Shown here: positions 21,326 to 28,932 of the stretch, piece after piece
Position numbering within the stretch: position 1 is the first letter of the stretch
Layout of the letters: each line of letters begins with the position of its first letter
Source of the DNA: a virus
Strand: one strand, 5' to 3'
Length of the DNA: 60,229 bases
IMG/VR virus record: IMGVR_UViG_3300025101_000003
Location: 1-60,229 of that record
Position numbers and translations under genes: made by a program
The notes under the pieces: generated by a model
Databases searched by the model: none
The model's input: the letters and a program-made list of their open reading frames with translations, nothing else
Told to the model about the DNA's origin: nothing

Positions 21326-21350
21326 AGAGCCGACCCTATAAAAATAGGGG
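21326..21350 (-). repeat. Hairpin element copy C
   Basis: The minus strand reads CCCTATTTTTATAGGG then TCGGCTCT, immediately after the TAA stop of the gene 21351-21716. This copy has the longest stem (CCCTAT/ATAGGG). A second stem containing CAGCA/TGCTG and a T-rich run follow before the gene at 21261. Confidence 0.8.
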
Positions 21351-21716
21351 TTAAACGAACTTACCGGACAAAATTCTCTCAAGATCATCAGCTAGGGAGA
21401 TAGCGTAGGCAGAACCGAACCTGCCCTCTCCTCCTTCGGCATACTCGTCCGCAAGGCTTTCGCCCATGCGTTTGAGTGCTTGAATGATTGAACGCATCTG
21501 CGGGGGTGTGATTGTGTAATTATCCCTACCCTCAAACTTCAGGTCATCGTAGAGCTTCTCGTTCACTGCCCTCACTTCCTTAAGCTCCTCGCTAAGCTTG
21601 AGCTTCTCTTGCATAACTTCCTCCCAAGCTTGATTGGCCGCTGTTACCGACTTACGTAAGTCAGCTTGCTTGTCGAGAAGCCTGGCAAGCTTATAGACGT
21701 TAATCTTTACGTTCAT
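21351..21716 (-). CDS. Hypothetical coiled-coil protein
   Basis: The 121-residue protein is mostly helical with heptads (EEVMQEKLKLSEELKEVRAV) and a later segment TPPQMRSIIQALKRMGESL resembling the recurrent helix of this block. It overlaps the upstream gene by four bases. Its stop is followed directly by hairpin copy C. Function unknown. Confidence 0.6.
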   Translation of the reverse strand: MNVKINVYKLARLLDKQADLRKSVTAANQAWEEVMQEKLKLSEELKEVRAVNEKLYDDLKFEGRDNYTITPPQMRSIIQALKRMGESLADEYAEGGEGRFGSAYAISLADDLERILSGKFV

Positions 21717-22123
21717 GAATCTCTCTCTTTCTTGAGTTCTAGGTACTGATCAAGTAACGTCTTCGCGACATCAACCCACTTATCCATAGGTGGGTCTACA
21801 ACTGAGGGGCCGTCGTCAAAGTGACCCTTGGCGTCTATGGAATAGTCCCACAATGCGTAGTACATACATCTCTTTGCCTCGACATCGAACTCGCCAAGCG
21901 GCTGTTCCCAATATGCCTGATCCCTTTCTTCTTTTTCAGGAAGCTCCTCGCACAGGTCCTTGTCCTTCATTAAAGACTTGGCTGCCTCCAAGTGTTCAAG
22001 CTTTGGGTTGACGAGGTTGAACTTCGCATAGTCGTACGGCCTAGCGTTCTTGACGTGGTAATCAAGCACGTAAAGCACACAGTTCAATTCAGCATCACTG
22101 AGTTGTACTTGTGTAGTTGTCAT
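21713..22123 (-). CDS. Hypothetical acidic protein
   Basis: The 136-residue protein starts MTTTQVQLSDAELNCVLYV, with the recurrent helix near its N-terminus, and continues acidic with several Tyr and Trp. The leader has two hairpins, one with a UUCG tetraloop (22174-22197). Ribosome site AGAAAGAGAGATAG. Function unknown. Confidence 0.6.
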   Translation of the reverse strand: MTTTQVQLSDAELNCVLYVLDYHVKNARPYDYAKFNLVNPKLEHLEAAKSLMKDKDLCEELPEKEERDQAYWEQPLGEFDVEAKRCMYYALWDYSIDAKGHFDDGPSVVDPPMDKWVDVAKTLLDQYLELKKERDS

Positions 22124-22173
22124 ATCTATCTCTCTTTCTTAAAGGGGAAGGTTGATGCAAAGGTACATCAATC

Positions 22174-22197
22174 CGCCCAGCCCCGAAGGACTGAGCG
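22174..22197 (-). promoter_or_regulatory. UUCG-capped leader hairpin
   Basis: On the minus strand CGCTCAGTCC (22197-22188) pairs with GGGCTGGGCG (22183-22174) around TTCG, ten pairs with two G-U, closed by C-G. A second hairpin, TTGATG/CATCAA, follows before the gene at 22123. It resembles the stem-loops that follow the hairpin repeat elsewhere but has no repeat copy in front. Confidence 0.6.
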
Positions 22198-22210
22198 ATT
22201 TGGCGAACCC

Positions 22211-22423
22211 TTACCAAGGCTGACCCAGCTCCCACGCTAGGCTGGACTCGAGCCGGACAATGGTGTCCCGAACGCTACTCGGCATTGGCTTGCCTTCGTA
22301 GTCGCGTACGACCTGCTCCATGCTGTGCAGGAGGTGGTGAACATCGTCTGCTCGGTCAGCAACGAAGTCACCGGCTTCGACAGCCTCGCGTAAGGCAGGG
22401 TTCGGGATGTATGAAAGCGGCAT
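22211..22423 (-). CDS. Small hypothetical protein
   Basis: The 70-residue protein starts after AAAGAGAGAATGCT. It is helical with acidic character (REAVEAGDFVADRADDVHHL). No family is recognised. Hairpin copy B and a short stem-loop (22460-22480) lie in its leader. Confidence 0.55.
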   Translation of the reverse strand: MPLSYIPNPALREAVEAGDFVADRADDVHHLLHSMEQVVRDYEGKPMPSSVRDTIVRLESSLAWELGQPW

Positions 22424-22486
22424 AGCATTCTCTCTTTCACTAAGAGGGGAAAAGGAAGGAGAACAAGACTGTCTCGTTCTACCTAT

Positions 22487-22509
22487 AGAGCCGACCCTAG
22501 GAACAAGGA
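22487..22509 (-). repeat. Hairpin element copy B
   Basis: The minus strand reads CCTTGTTCCTAGGG then TCGGCTCT, directly after the TAG stop of the membrane protein gene 22510-22872. A second stem follows (22460-22480: AGAACGA with TTGTTCT). Confidence 0.75.
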
Positions 22510-22872
22510 CTAAGCGGCTTTCGTAAACCGCCCAGTCTTTGGGTCACGTAACCTACGCTGTATCTTGGCAACCGAGTCACGGGTAGAATCCAGACGGACG
22601 TGGTTGTAAGTGACGACATCCTTGATGCGGTGGACTAAGTTCCGCAGTGTCATCAGCGTGACGAAGAACCAAGCAACCATGAAGACACCAGCAATCGCAA
22701 GGATATCTGTAACCGTCAGCGTTACCTGTGTGCTGCTAACCCATGCAGCAACAGTGGGCATAGCTTCTGCGTACAAGTCCTGTGCCAAGCGTACGGTGTT
22801 GTCGAACCCGTAGCGGTTAGCACTGTAGATACCTGAACCAACAACAGCACCAAGCATGAATACAAATCGCAT
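22510..22872 (-). CDS. Membrane protein with two hydrophobic segments
   Basis: The 120-residue protein has an apolar N-terminus (RFVFMLGAVVGSGIYSA) and a longer membrane segment near residues 50-75 (VTDILAIAGVFMVAWFFVTL). It ends RDPKTGRFTKAA, a tail frequently seen in small phage proteins. It is the first clear gene of the minus-strand block. TAGGAGATTGAGCT precedes the ATG. Function unknown. Confidence 0.65.
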   Translation of the reverse strand: MRFVFMLGAVVGSGIYSANRYGFDNTVRLAQDLYAEAMPTVAAWVSSTQVTLTVTDILAIAGVFMVAWFFVTLMTLRNLVHRIKDVVTYNHVRLDSTRDSVAKIQRRLRDPKTGRFTKAA

Positions 22873-22936
22873 AGCTCAATCTCCTAGCAGGTAGCAGTAG
22901 CAGTCACCGTTGCTGCCACTGTCATCCGCTACAGAT

Positions 22937-22960
22937 AGAGCCGACACTAGGAAAACAGTG
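22937..22960 (-). repeat. Hairpin element copy A, with compensatory change
   Basis: The minus strand reads CACTGTTTTCCTAGTG then TCGGCTCT. Relative to the other copies, the second pair of the stem changes from C-G to A-T on both sides (CCCT/AGGG to CACT/AGTG), which keeps the pairing and is direct evidence for a selected hairpin. A further stem, AGTGGCAG/CTGCTACT, lies downstream before the gene at 22872. Confidence 0.8.
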
Positions 22961-23041
22961 CTAAGCCACAGGGCAGCGGTAGGGTATAAGAGGAAGAAGG
23001 AAACACGGTGGGGTGTTATGGTGCTCGCGTCGTCTTAGCAT
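22961..23041 (-). CDS. Doubtful 26-residue frame before hairpin copy A
   Basis: A short frame starts at ATG 23041 and stops (TAG) directly before hairpin copy A, the same placement as real genes before copies B, C and G. Its composition is Arg/His- and Pro-rich and its ribosome site (GGTGGGACC) is poor, so it is listed only because of the stop-hairpin placement. The rest of this 316-base divergent region holds no gene. Confidence 0.25.
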   Translation of the reverse strand: MLRRREHHNTPPCFLLPLIPYRCPVA

Positions 23042-23070
23042 AGATGGGGTCCCACCTGTTATGGTATAAC
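23014..23070. promoter_or_regulatory. Candidate operator in the divergent intergenic region
   Basis: TGTTATGGT occurs twice, at 23014 and 23057, 43 bases apart. The second is part of an inverted repeat GTTAT-GGT-ATAAC (23058-23070). The region 22961-23188 separates the minus-strand block from the late plus-strand genes and is the natural place for a switch. TATATT at 23138-23143 could be a -10 element, but no matching -35 is clear. Confidence 0.35.
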
Positions 23071-23188
23071 GCTAGGAATTACGGCAGAAACGGAGGCAAA
23101 TTGCAAAGACCCCTTCCCCCCCATCGCGGTCAAATCATATATTACGTTCCGCCCCTGGATTTTTTCCCGATTTTGCGTTTGAGGTCAC

Positions 23189-23434
23189 ATGACGTCCATC
23201 CACCAATGCTCGCCTGAAATTCACGTATTGACCCCAAAAGGCGAGGGTCATTGCCTGTTTCTGATTGACTATGGCCCCATGATCAACACTGTGTGGGTGG
23301 TGCATTTGTTTAAGGACGGTACGGTTTTACACTTTGATTCCTCAGATGTCCGTATCTACGGCAACTTGATGTATGGGATCAAGGACCCTGAGGAGCATCA
23401 TTGCACCAAGACGGTAGATACTGGGCATGAATAA
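23189..23434 (+). CDS. Hypothetical protein
   Basis: The 81-residue protein starts after TTTGAGGTCAC. It is beta-rich (GHCLFLIDYGPMINTVWVVHL) and includes GTVLHFDSSDVRIYGN. It is the first gene of the late plus-strand block. No family is recognised. Confidence 0.6.
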   Translation: MTSIHQCSPEIHVLTPKGEGHCLFLIDYGPMINTVWVVHLFKDGTVLHFDSSDVRIYGNLMYGIKDPEEHHCTKTVDTGHE

Positions 23435-23437
23435 AGT

Positions 23438-25021
23438 ATGGACCCACTAGATAAAGCAATTTACGACTCGCTGTTTACTCCTAGCAATCCAGGTCGACCT
23501 GGTGATGACTATGAGGCAATGTACGGGGATTACCAGTTAGCTGGTGATGTAGCAGGGACAGGCACCCCGGATTCTTTGGAAGAACAGGCAGCGTTAAGGG
23601 AACAACTCCTTAATCAGTTAAATGACAGATATAGTCGGTCGGGTCCTGGGGCTCGCTTTTCACCGCAAGTATTGGCCGACAGGACTGGTGAAGCGTATCG
23701 GAGAGAACTTGAACGTCGCGGGTTTGATCCTGACGAGTACATTAATCCCGAGGGGGTTAGGATAAAGTATCCCGAGCTGATGTTTGACAATGCAGGTCAG
23801 ATGGAGGCAGCAAAGGCGGCTTATCGTAGGCAGGGTGTCCCCGGCTTGATTGAGCTGGACCCCGAAGGCTATGGGGCATACGAAGGCTTTGAGCCAAACT
23901 CGGACTTTCTGGCATCAGGTAGAAATACTGACGCCTATGCGGAACATCTACTTCCCCCCGGCTATGCGGACCTGCTTCGTGCTGAACGCGATTACGATAT
24001 CGCAAGAATGATGGCAAAAGATCCGGAGCTAGAGGAACTTGGGATGGGTCCTCTCCGGGCGTATACGCAGGACAACATACCGTTCAGTAGACACAGCAAT
24101 CTAGCTGGTGAGCCATATTACCCAAGGTTTCAGGGGACAATGCGTGGCATGTTGAACGCTATGGAAAGTGGATCAAATGCTCCTGTCATGAGTGGCATGG
24201 AGCAAACGATGGGTCTTCTTCCCAACGCTATTTACTTCAATGCCGACACGCCCGTTAGCACTGGTGGTCCGGTTGCAACACCAGCCGGTGTGATTTACCC
24301 ATCGTCACCCCAGCAAGACTCCGACTTCGGTTCGTCATTCGATAAGGCGAGTAAGTTTCTAGGGGAGCGAGCTGACGTCAGAAGCGGCATGGCAGACAAG
24401 ACAGCATTGGACAACCCATACGGCACATCGACATCAGACAACATTAGAAGTCTTCGCAACGAGGAAGAAAGGTTGCGAGACAGAACACCTGCGATGGGGA
24501 CGGACTCAATACGAAGCCTCACTGGTTTAAGTGTGCCACCTGTTCTTGGTGATATTTATGACGGTGTAGCTAATGTAATGGACGGCAGTCAGGCACTTGG
24601 CTTGATAGGCGGAGGGCCTCTTGGTCCTGCTTTAACTGCCACAGCAAAGGGCTTGAAGGGAGATGCTGCTCTCGACCTTGGGATAAGCTCAACGCTTGGT
24701 GCTGCTTACGGAGGAAACCCGGATCGAAGTTGGGGAGAATATCTCTTTAAGCCTGATACAGAAAGACAAGCTGCTCCTCAGGCAGTAGTCGACCAAAGGT
24801 CGCGCGAGCCTGTGTTTGGCACTGGTGAACGAAAGTTTGGCACCATGAGTGAAGCCAAGGAGTTCGCTAAGTATGCCACACCCCCTGAATTAGCAGAACA
24901 ATATAAAAATTCGCGAAGCGAACGCGCGGCGCAAATGTTGCAGAAGCAACGCGAAAAACGCGAGGCTGAAGCCGCAAGGCAACGAGAGATCATGGGGAAC
25001 CCATTTAAGTTCCAACCATAG
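23438..25021 (+). CDS. Hypothetical virion-associated protein
   Basis: The 527-residue protein is Gly/Pro/Asp-rich with little regular structure in its middle, a hydrophobic Gly/Leu-rich segment near residues 385-415 (LIGGGPLGPALTATAKG) and a highly charged helical C-terminus (MLQKQREKREAEAARQREI). Such composition fits a minor virion or injected protein. It lies just upstream of scaffold and capsid. The ribosome site is weak. No enzyme motif is visible. Confidence 0.6.
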   Translation: MDPLDKAIYDSLFTPSNPGRPGDDYEAMYGDYQLAGDVAGTGTPDSLEEQAALREQLLNQLNDRYSRSGPGARFSPQVLADRTGEAYRRELERRGFDPDEYINPEGVRIKYPELMFDNAGQMEAAKAAYRRQGVPGLIELDPEGYGAYEGFEPNSDFLASGRNTDAYAEHLLPPGYADLLRAERDYDIARMMAKDPELEELGMGPLRAYTQDNIPFSRHSNLAGEPYYPRFQGTMRGMLNAMESGSNAPVMSGMEQTMGLLPNAIYFNADTPVSTGGPVATPAGVIYPSSPQQDSDFGSSFDKASKFLGERADVRSGMADKTALDNPYGTSTSDNIRSLRNEEERLRDRTPAMGTDSIRSLTGLSVPPVLGDIYDGVANVMDGSQALGLIGGGPLGPALTATAKGLKGDAALDLGISSTLGAAYGGNPDRSWGEYLFKPDTERQAAPQAVVDQRSREPVFGTGERKFGTMSEAKEFAKYATPPELAEQYKNSRSERAAQMLQKQREKREAEAARQREIMGNPFKFQP

Positions 25022-25028
25022 TTCCTGC

Positions 25029-25057
25029 TTGGGCCTATCTCGGTACAGACGTATACT
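25029..25057 (+). promoter_or_regulatory. Candidate late promoter before scaffold/capsid genes
   Basis: TTGGGC (25029-25034), a 17-base spacer and TATACT (25052-25057). The spacer end reads CGGTACAGACG, matching TGGTACAGTCG in the promoter at 27973. A leader hairpin, CTGCGG/CCGCAG, lies at 25059-25081 just before the scaffold ribosome site. Confidence 0.65.
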
Positions 25058-25091
25058 TCTGCGGTCCCTTCAAAACCCGCAGGAGTAAATC

Positions 25092-26183
25092 ATGAGCGAA
25101 GAACAAGCTCCGGAACAAGAAAATGCAACTGTTGCTGATCAGCCTGTGGAGGCGAGTCCTCCAGTTGAGAATACGTCGCCCGAACAGGAAGTGGCGTCAA
25201 CGGTGGATCAGCCGGTCCCATCAACTACCGAACAGCCTTCGGTTTGGAACGCCTTTCGCGCTCTCCCTGACTTCCAAGGGCAAGAAGACTCTGCGATTGC
25301 TCAAAGCCTATACGAAACAATGGAAAGAGAACGTGGGGCTCAAAAAGCGCTAGCACAATATCAGCAGCTGATTCCATACGCCAACGAGTATCTTCGTCAC
25401 CGGGATGACTTTGAGACTTTCTTAGCGAGCCGAAACGGTCAGGTCCAACAACAATCGCCAACTCCAGTGCAGCAACCTGCACAAGAACAGTCTTGGTGGA
25501 ATCCCCCTGAACTGAAAGATAGTTTCAAGAGATTTCTCGTAAGAGACGAGCATGGCCGAGAAGTTGTTTCGGAGGATGCTCCGCCCGAAGCTCGACTTGC
25601 CATAGAAGACTTCATGCAGTATCGGGCCGACTTTGCTCAAAAGTTCTTAGCAAACCCCGAAGAAGCACTTGGTCCGATGGTTGAGAAGGTGGCAACTCAA
25701 AGGGCCCAGCAGCTCTTAGAAGACACCTTAAGTACCCGTGATAATGAAACGTACGTTAATTCGTTAGAGCAAGAGAATGCAGATTGGCTGTATGAGGCTG
25801 ACGGGTCAACTCCTACGCAAGAAGGTTTAGCAGTCCAGCGGTACATAGAACAAGCGTCACAGCTTGGTATTCAGAGTGCTGAACAGCGATGGGAGTACGC
25901 TACTTCTATGGTTGAACGAGACCTTCTGGTGCAAATAAAGGACTCGGATGAGCGTCAGGCTGCAATTAGTCAGGCTTTGCAAAACCCAGCAGCTCAACCC
26001 GCAGCGGCTCAGGAGGCTCAGATACCCCAAAACCAAGCTGAACAGGACATAGATTACTTAAGAAGGGAAGCCTCTAGGAACCCGTCGCGATCAAAGGGAT
26101 CGTCGGACCCAAGGGCTCCCCAACAGCCAATGACGTTTGAGCAAAGGCTAAAGTCGCAGTTGGCAAAAGACAACTTAATTTGA
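25092..26183 (+). CDS. Scaffolding protein
   Basis: The 363-residue protein is acidic, Glu/Gln/Pro-rich and predicted largely helical and disordered, with repeated P-V-E and E-Q-E stretches at the N-terminus (EEQAPEQENATVADQP) and a basic C-terminal helix (FEQRLKSQLAKDNLI). This composition and its place directly before the major capsid gene are typical of scaffolds that shape the procapsid. AGGAG precedes the start. No protease domain is visible. Confidence 0.8.
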   Translation: MSEEQAPEQENATVADQPVEASPPVENTSPEQEVASTVDQPVPSTTEQPSVWNAFRALPDFQGQEDSAIAQSLYETMERERGAQKALAQYQQLIPYANEYLRHRDDFETFLASRNGQVQQQSPTPVQQPAQEQSWWNPPELKDSFKRFLVRDEHGREVVSEDAPPEARLAIEDFMQYRADFAQKFLANPEEALGPMVEKVATQRAQQLLEDTLSTRDNETYVNSLEQENADWLYEADGSTPTQEGLAVQRYIEQASQLGIQSAEQRWEYATSMVERDLLVQIKDSDERQAAISQALQNPAAQPAAAQEAQIPQNQAEQDIDYLRREASRNPSRSKGSSDPRAPQQPMTFEQRLKSQLAKDNLI

Positions 26184-26193
26184 AAGGTATAAC

Positions 26194-27312
26194 ATGCCGT
26201 CGAGTACAGATTGGGCCAGGACTATCGGGACGACGTTAGTCACCCACCTCAAAGAGGAAGAGCAGACTACGTTTCGCAAGTTCAAAGTGTTCGCTGCCTT
26301 GGAAGGTAGCGGTCGTGTTGCAATGAACCAAGGTGGTCGTGGTTTCGACTGGCAGGTTCGTTGGAGAAATCAACCAGTGACATCCAACAACGGAGAGTCA
26401 CCAAGAGTTTTCAGTCGTCATAACCTATGGCACCGAGCATATCTTCCCTATCGTGGCTACACCGTCACGGACCAAGTAACAAAACGGGAGATGCTTGAAA
26501 ACAGAGGCGCACAGGCGCTTGTCGACGTTGCAGGTAAAATGGCTTCGCGACTACAAGAGTCCATGCAGGAACATCTCTCCAAAGAGATTTACATTGACGG
26601 TAACTCTGCTGGTAATGAAAACCGATGGCACGGCCTAGAGTCAATCTTTGCTGTCAACGGCACTGTAAACATTAACACTGGAGCCCAGCGTGCAGCAACT
26701 GCTGATGACATGTTTGGCTTCCCGGCTGACACTTATGCCGGTCTTAACACTGGTCTTGGTCACTACGCTGGTAGTCAGACTGAAACTGGTTCATGGCCGA
26801 GTGCAGCAGCCGACCCAGAGTATGACTTCTACTCTCCTGTAGTTGTTAATTACACGAGCACTGGGTTTGGTGGTGCAACCGCGACTTGGAAGGATCAGTG
26901 CATCGAGGCAATGCGAGAGGGTGTTCATCACGCCAAACGCAATGACACTCGTGAAAGCCAGATCGACATGATCTTGGTTAATCGCAAGATGTACATTGAC
27001 TTCCTTAACCGACTAGATAGCCGTGAGCGAGCAATCGTTTCAAAGACTAACGGTCTACGTAGCTACGGATTCGGCGACGTCGTTGAACTCGATGGTATCG
27101 AAGTTTCAACAGAGTACTCAGTACCTGCTGGTGTTGGCTATGGAGTCAGCATTGGTAACATGGAACTGAAGTGCATGGAAGGTCAGTTAATGGTTGGCGA
27201 GGGTCCTTTCTACAATGAAGAACTTCAAAGCCATCGTTATGCCGTTTCAGTCTTGGCAAACATCAAGATGAAATCGCCTCGTAACTTCGTCAAATTCGCA
27301 GCGCTTGCTTAA
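26194..27312 (+). CDS. Major capsid protein
   Basis: The 372-residue protein has no exported or catalytic features and the composition of an HK97-fold coat protein: a mixed N-terminal arm, strand-rich centre, and an A-domain-like end (NMELKCMEGQLMVGEGPFYN). Features such as GRGFDWQVRWRNQPVT, RAYLPYRGYTVTDQVTKRE and QIDMILVNRKMYIDFLNRL recall coat proteins of short-tailed marine phages. Position after the scaffold and before the small decoration-like gene supports the call. AAAGG lies before the ATG. Confidence 0.82.
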   Translation: MPSSTDWARTIGTTLVTHLKEEEQTTFRKFKVFAALEGSGRVAMNQGGRGFDWQVRWRNQPVTSNNGESPRVFSRHNLWHRAYLPYRGYTVTDQVTKREMLENRGAQALVDVAGKMASRLQESMQEHLSKEIYIDGNSAGNENRWHGLESIFAVNGTVNINTGAQRAATADDMFGFPADTYAGLNTGLGHYAGSQTETGSWPSAAADPEYDFYSPVVVNYTSTGFGGATATWKDQCIEAMREGVHHAKRNDTRESQIDMILVNRKMYIDFLNRLDSRERAIVSKTNGLRSYGFGDVVELDGIEVSTEYSVPAGVGYGVSIGNMELKCMEGQLMVGEGPFYNEELQSHRYAVSVLANIKMKSPRNFVKFAALA

Positions 27313-27327
27313 TCCAGAAAGGTACAG

Positions 27328-27882
27328 ATGAGCACTCTTACTACAGATCCCGGTTTTCCTCGCGGTTCAACGCTTGGTATTACCAACAGTAACACGTACG
27401 ACGCACAAGTCGGCGATGGCAGTCATCTTCTTGGGGTACATAAAGTATTCCTTGATACAAATCCTGCCACGCAGTCGGTCACTACCAACGAAACCGTTGA
27501 GTGTATCGCTGTGAAAAATTGTTCAGGTAGCGCTCTGCTGCCTAAGACCCTTGTCAAGTTTAAGGAAGCGGCAACGCTTACTCAAGTTGACGCAGCAGCC
27601 AACAACACGCATATCCGTGTTGGGGTTGTTGATGAGTATCTTCCTGCTACGGGGGTACCAAACAATGAGGTGTTCTGGGTTGTTGTACGGGGTCCAACAA
27701 CTATCCTCAAAACGTCAGGTTCTGGGGAAGCAATCACCGCTGGTGAGTTTGTTTCCGTTGCGACTTCCAGCGATGCTGGTAAATGTCTCGACGGAACGGG
27801 AGCAAAGGTAGGCATCGCCATTGAGGCTGCCGGAGATAATGCTACCGAACTCCGAGTACTTGCGAAAACTTCTGCTGTCTGA
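27328..27882 (+). CDS. Head decoration-like protein
   Basis: The 184-residue protein is Thr/Ala/Gly/Val-rich with short strands (VECIAVKNCSGSALLPKTLV, FWVVVRGPTTILK, ITAGEFVSVATSSDAGKCL). This layout is seen in small capsid-decorating or DUF2190-like proteins. It sits between the capsid gene and the terminator-like hairpin 27911-27946. The same GAAAGGTACAG leader motif as used by the capsid gene precedes its ATG. Confidence 0.65.
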   Translation: MSTLTTDPGFPRGSTLGITNSNTYDAQVGDGSHLLGVHKVFLDTNPATQSVTTNETVECIAVKNCSGSALLPKTLVKFKEAATLTQVDAAANNTHIRVGVVDEYLPATGVPNNEVFWVVVRGPTTILKTSGSGEAITAGEFVSVATSSDAGKCLDGTGAKVGIAIEAAGDNATELRVLAKTSAV

Positions 27883-27910
27883 GCATGACTCGATAGCAGA
27901 TGGGGGGGCT

Positions 27911-27946
27911 AAGCGGCGCTGGGGTACCACGACCTCAGCGCCGCTT
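27911..27946 (+). terminator. GC-rich hairpin at the end of the capsid operon
   Basis: AAGCGGCGCTG (27911-27921) pairs perfectly with CAGCGCCGCTT (27936-27946) over eleven bases. No clear T-run follows (GCTGTATG), so it may be a weak or factor-dependent terminator or an mRNA 3'-end stabiliser. It stands between capsid genes and the next promoter. Confidence 0.6.
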
Positions 27947-27972
27947 GCTGTATGTATAGGGATAAATTGAGC

Positions 27973-28000
27973 TTGCCCACCATTGGTACAGTCGTATAAT
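27973..28000 (+). promoter_or_regulatory. Candidate late promoter before the terminase operon
   Basis: TTGCCC (27973-27978), a 16-base spacer and TATAAT (27995-28000), the best sigma70-like match in the window. The spacer ends TGGTACAGTCG, shared with the promoter at 25029. It lies 42 bases before the ATG at 28042. Confidence 0.75.
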
Positions 28001-28041
28001 GTACACCAATTCCCCCCTAACTAGAGAAAGAGGTCTACGTG

Positions 28042-28248
28042 ATGGATAATCAGCCAACTGATGACAGGCCACTTACTGACGAAGAAGTTCGCGAACGACT
28101 GAAAAGATTTGCTCGTTCACTACGAAGCGCAGGATTGGTAGGCGACACTGCCGCTAATGTTGGAGAGGCTCGTGAAGCCAACATTAACCAAGACCCTAAT
28201 GATGGACTTCCTCCCATGATGAACTCGGTTCCTCAAGTTGACCGTTAA
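28042..28248 (+). CDS. Small hypothetical protein
   Basis: The 68-residue acidic, helical protein starts at ATG 28042 (or GTG 28039) after AAAGAGG. It contains DEEVRERLKRFARSLRSAG and an Asn/Pro-rich end. It is the first gene after the terminase-operon promoter. Function unknown. Confidence 0.6.
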   Translation: MDNQPTDDRPLTDEEVRERLKRFARSLRSAGLVGDTAANVGEAREANINQDPNDGLPPMMNSVPQVDR

Positions 28249-28254
28249 TGACAC

Positions 28255-28932
28255 ATGGATCACAAGACATGTATGGACTGCGGGATGGATTTACCTGCAG
28301 ACAGCGAACACTTCAAGGCCGATAAAGATGGAGCTTTAGGTCCTCGCTGCCTACCGTGCCATAGAGCAAAGCGTCAGGAGTATAAGAAGAACGAAAAGCA
28401 GAAGACGATGAACGACGTGGAGCACGAAGCAATGACTTCGTTTCTGCGTCAGACATCTTCTGGTGGAGAGAACATACCTCATTCAAGTGAAGTGCTTGAA
28501 CGAGTGATGTTATATCTCGGTGGTGTTAATGGGTTTGCTGGTTGCCTTGTCAAGCAGATGTTTGACTCCCCCCCAGGCAGTGCCACGCGAACCAAGATGC
28601 TAGAGGCCGTACTGCGGCTAATAGTGAAGAACACAGAGATGGGTGGTGCGAAAAAACCACTTGAACAGTGGAGCGATGCCGAACTTGAAGACGAGTTAGA
28701 CAATCGCCTTAAACGAATTGCCGCGCAGTTTGGGGGAGTAATAGTAAATGGCTCGCTCGCCGAAGAAGGAGCATCAGCCGACACCAATTCCTTCCTTGGA
28801 ATCAATGGGGGAATTTCAGGCAGCTCAACTGAAGGAGATACAGGCGGAACTGTCGAACAGGAGCATAGAAGCCCTGAAGCTGTACCGTCCAACAAAAGAT
28901 CAAGAAAAGATTCACGAAAGCAAAGCAAGTGA
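28255..28932 (+). CDS. Probable terminase small subunit with N-terminal zinc finger
   Basis: The 225-residue protein starts with a zinc-finger-like region, CMDCGMDLP and CLPCHRAK, used in phages by many small DNA-binding and packaging proteins. A helical middle follows (SEVLERVMLYLGGVNGFAG, TKMLEAVLRLIVKNTEMG), then an acidic segment and a Ser/Gly-rich tail. It lies immediately upstream of the large subunit, so a DNA-recognition small subunit is likely. Its last 185 bases overlap the large-subunit gene in a different frame. Confidence 0.65.
   Translation: MDHKTCMDCGMDLPADSEHFKADKDGALGPRCLPCHRAKRQEYKKNEKQKTMNDVEHEAMTSFLRQTSSGGENIPHSSEVLERVMLYLGGVNGFAGCLVKQMFDSPPGSATRTKMLEAVLRLIVKNTEMGGAKKPLEQWSDAELEDELDNRLKRIAAQFGGVIVNGSLAEEGASADTNSFLGINGGISGSSTEGDTGGTVEQEHRSPEAVPSNKRSRKDSRKQSK

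Noticed and set aside
17809-22960. Hairpin elements as N4-type promoters for a virion RNA polymerase
   Set aside because: No RNA polymerase-like protein is recognised in any large gene, and most copies directly follow stop codons rather than standing free.
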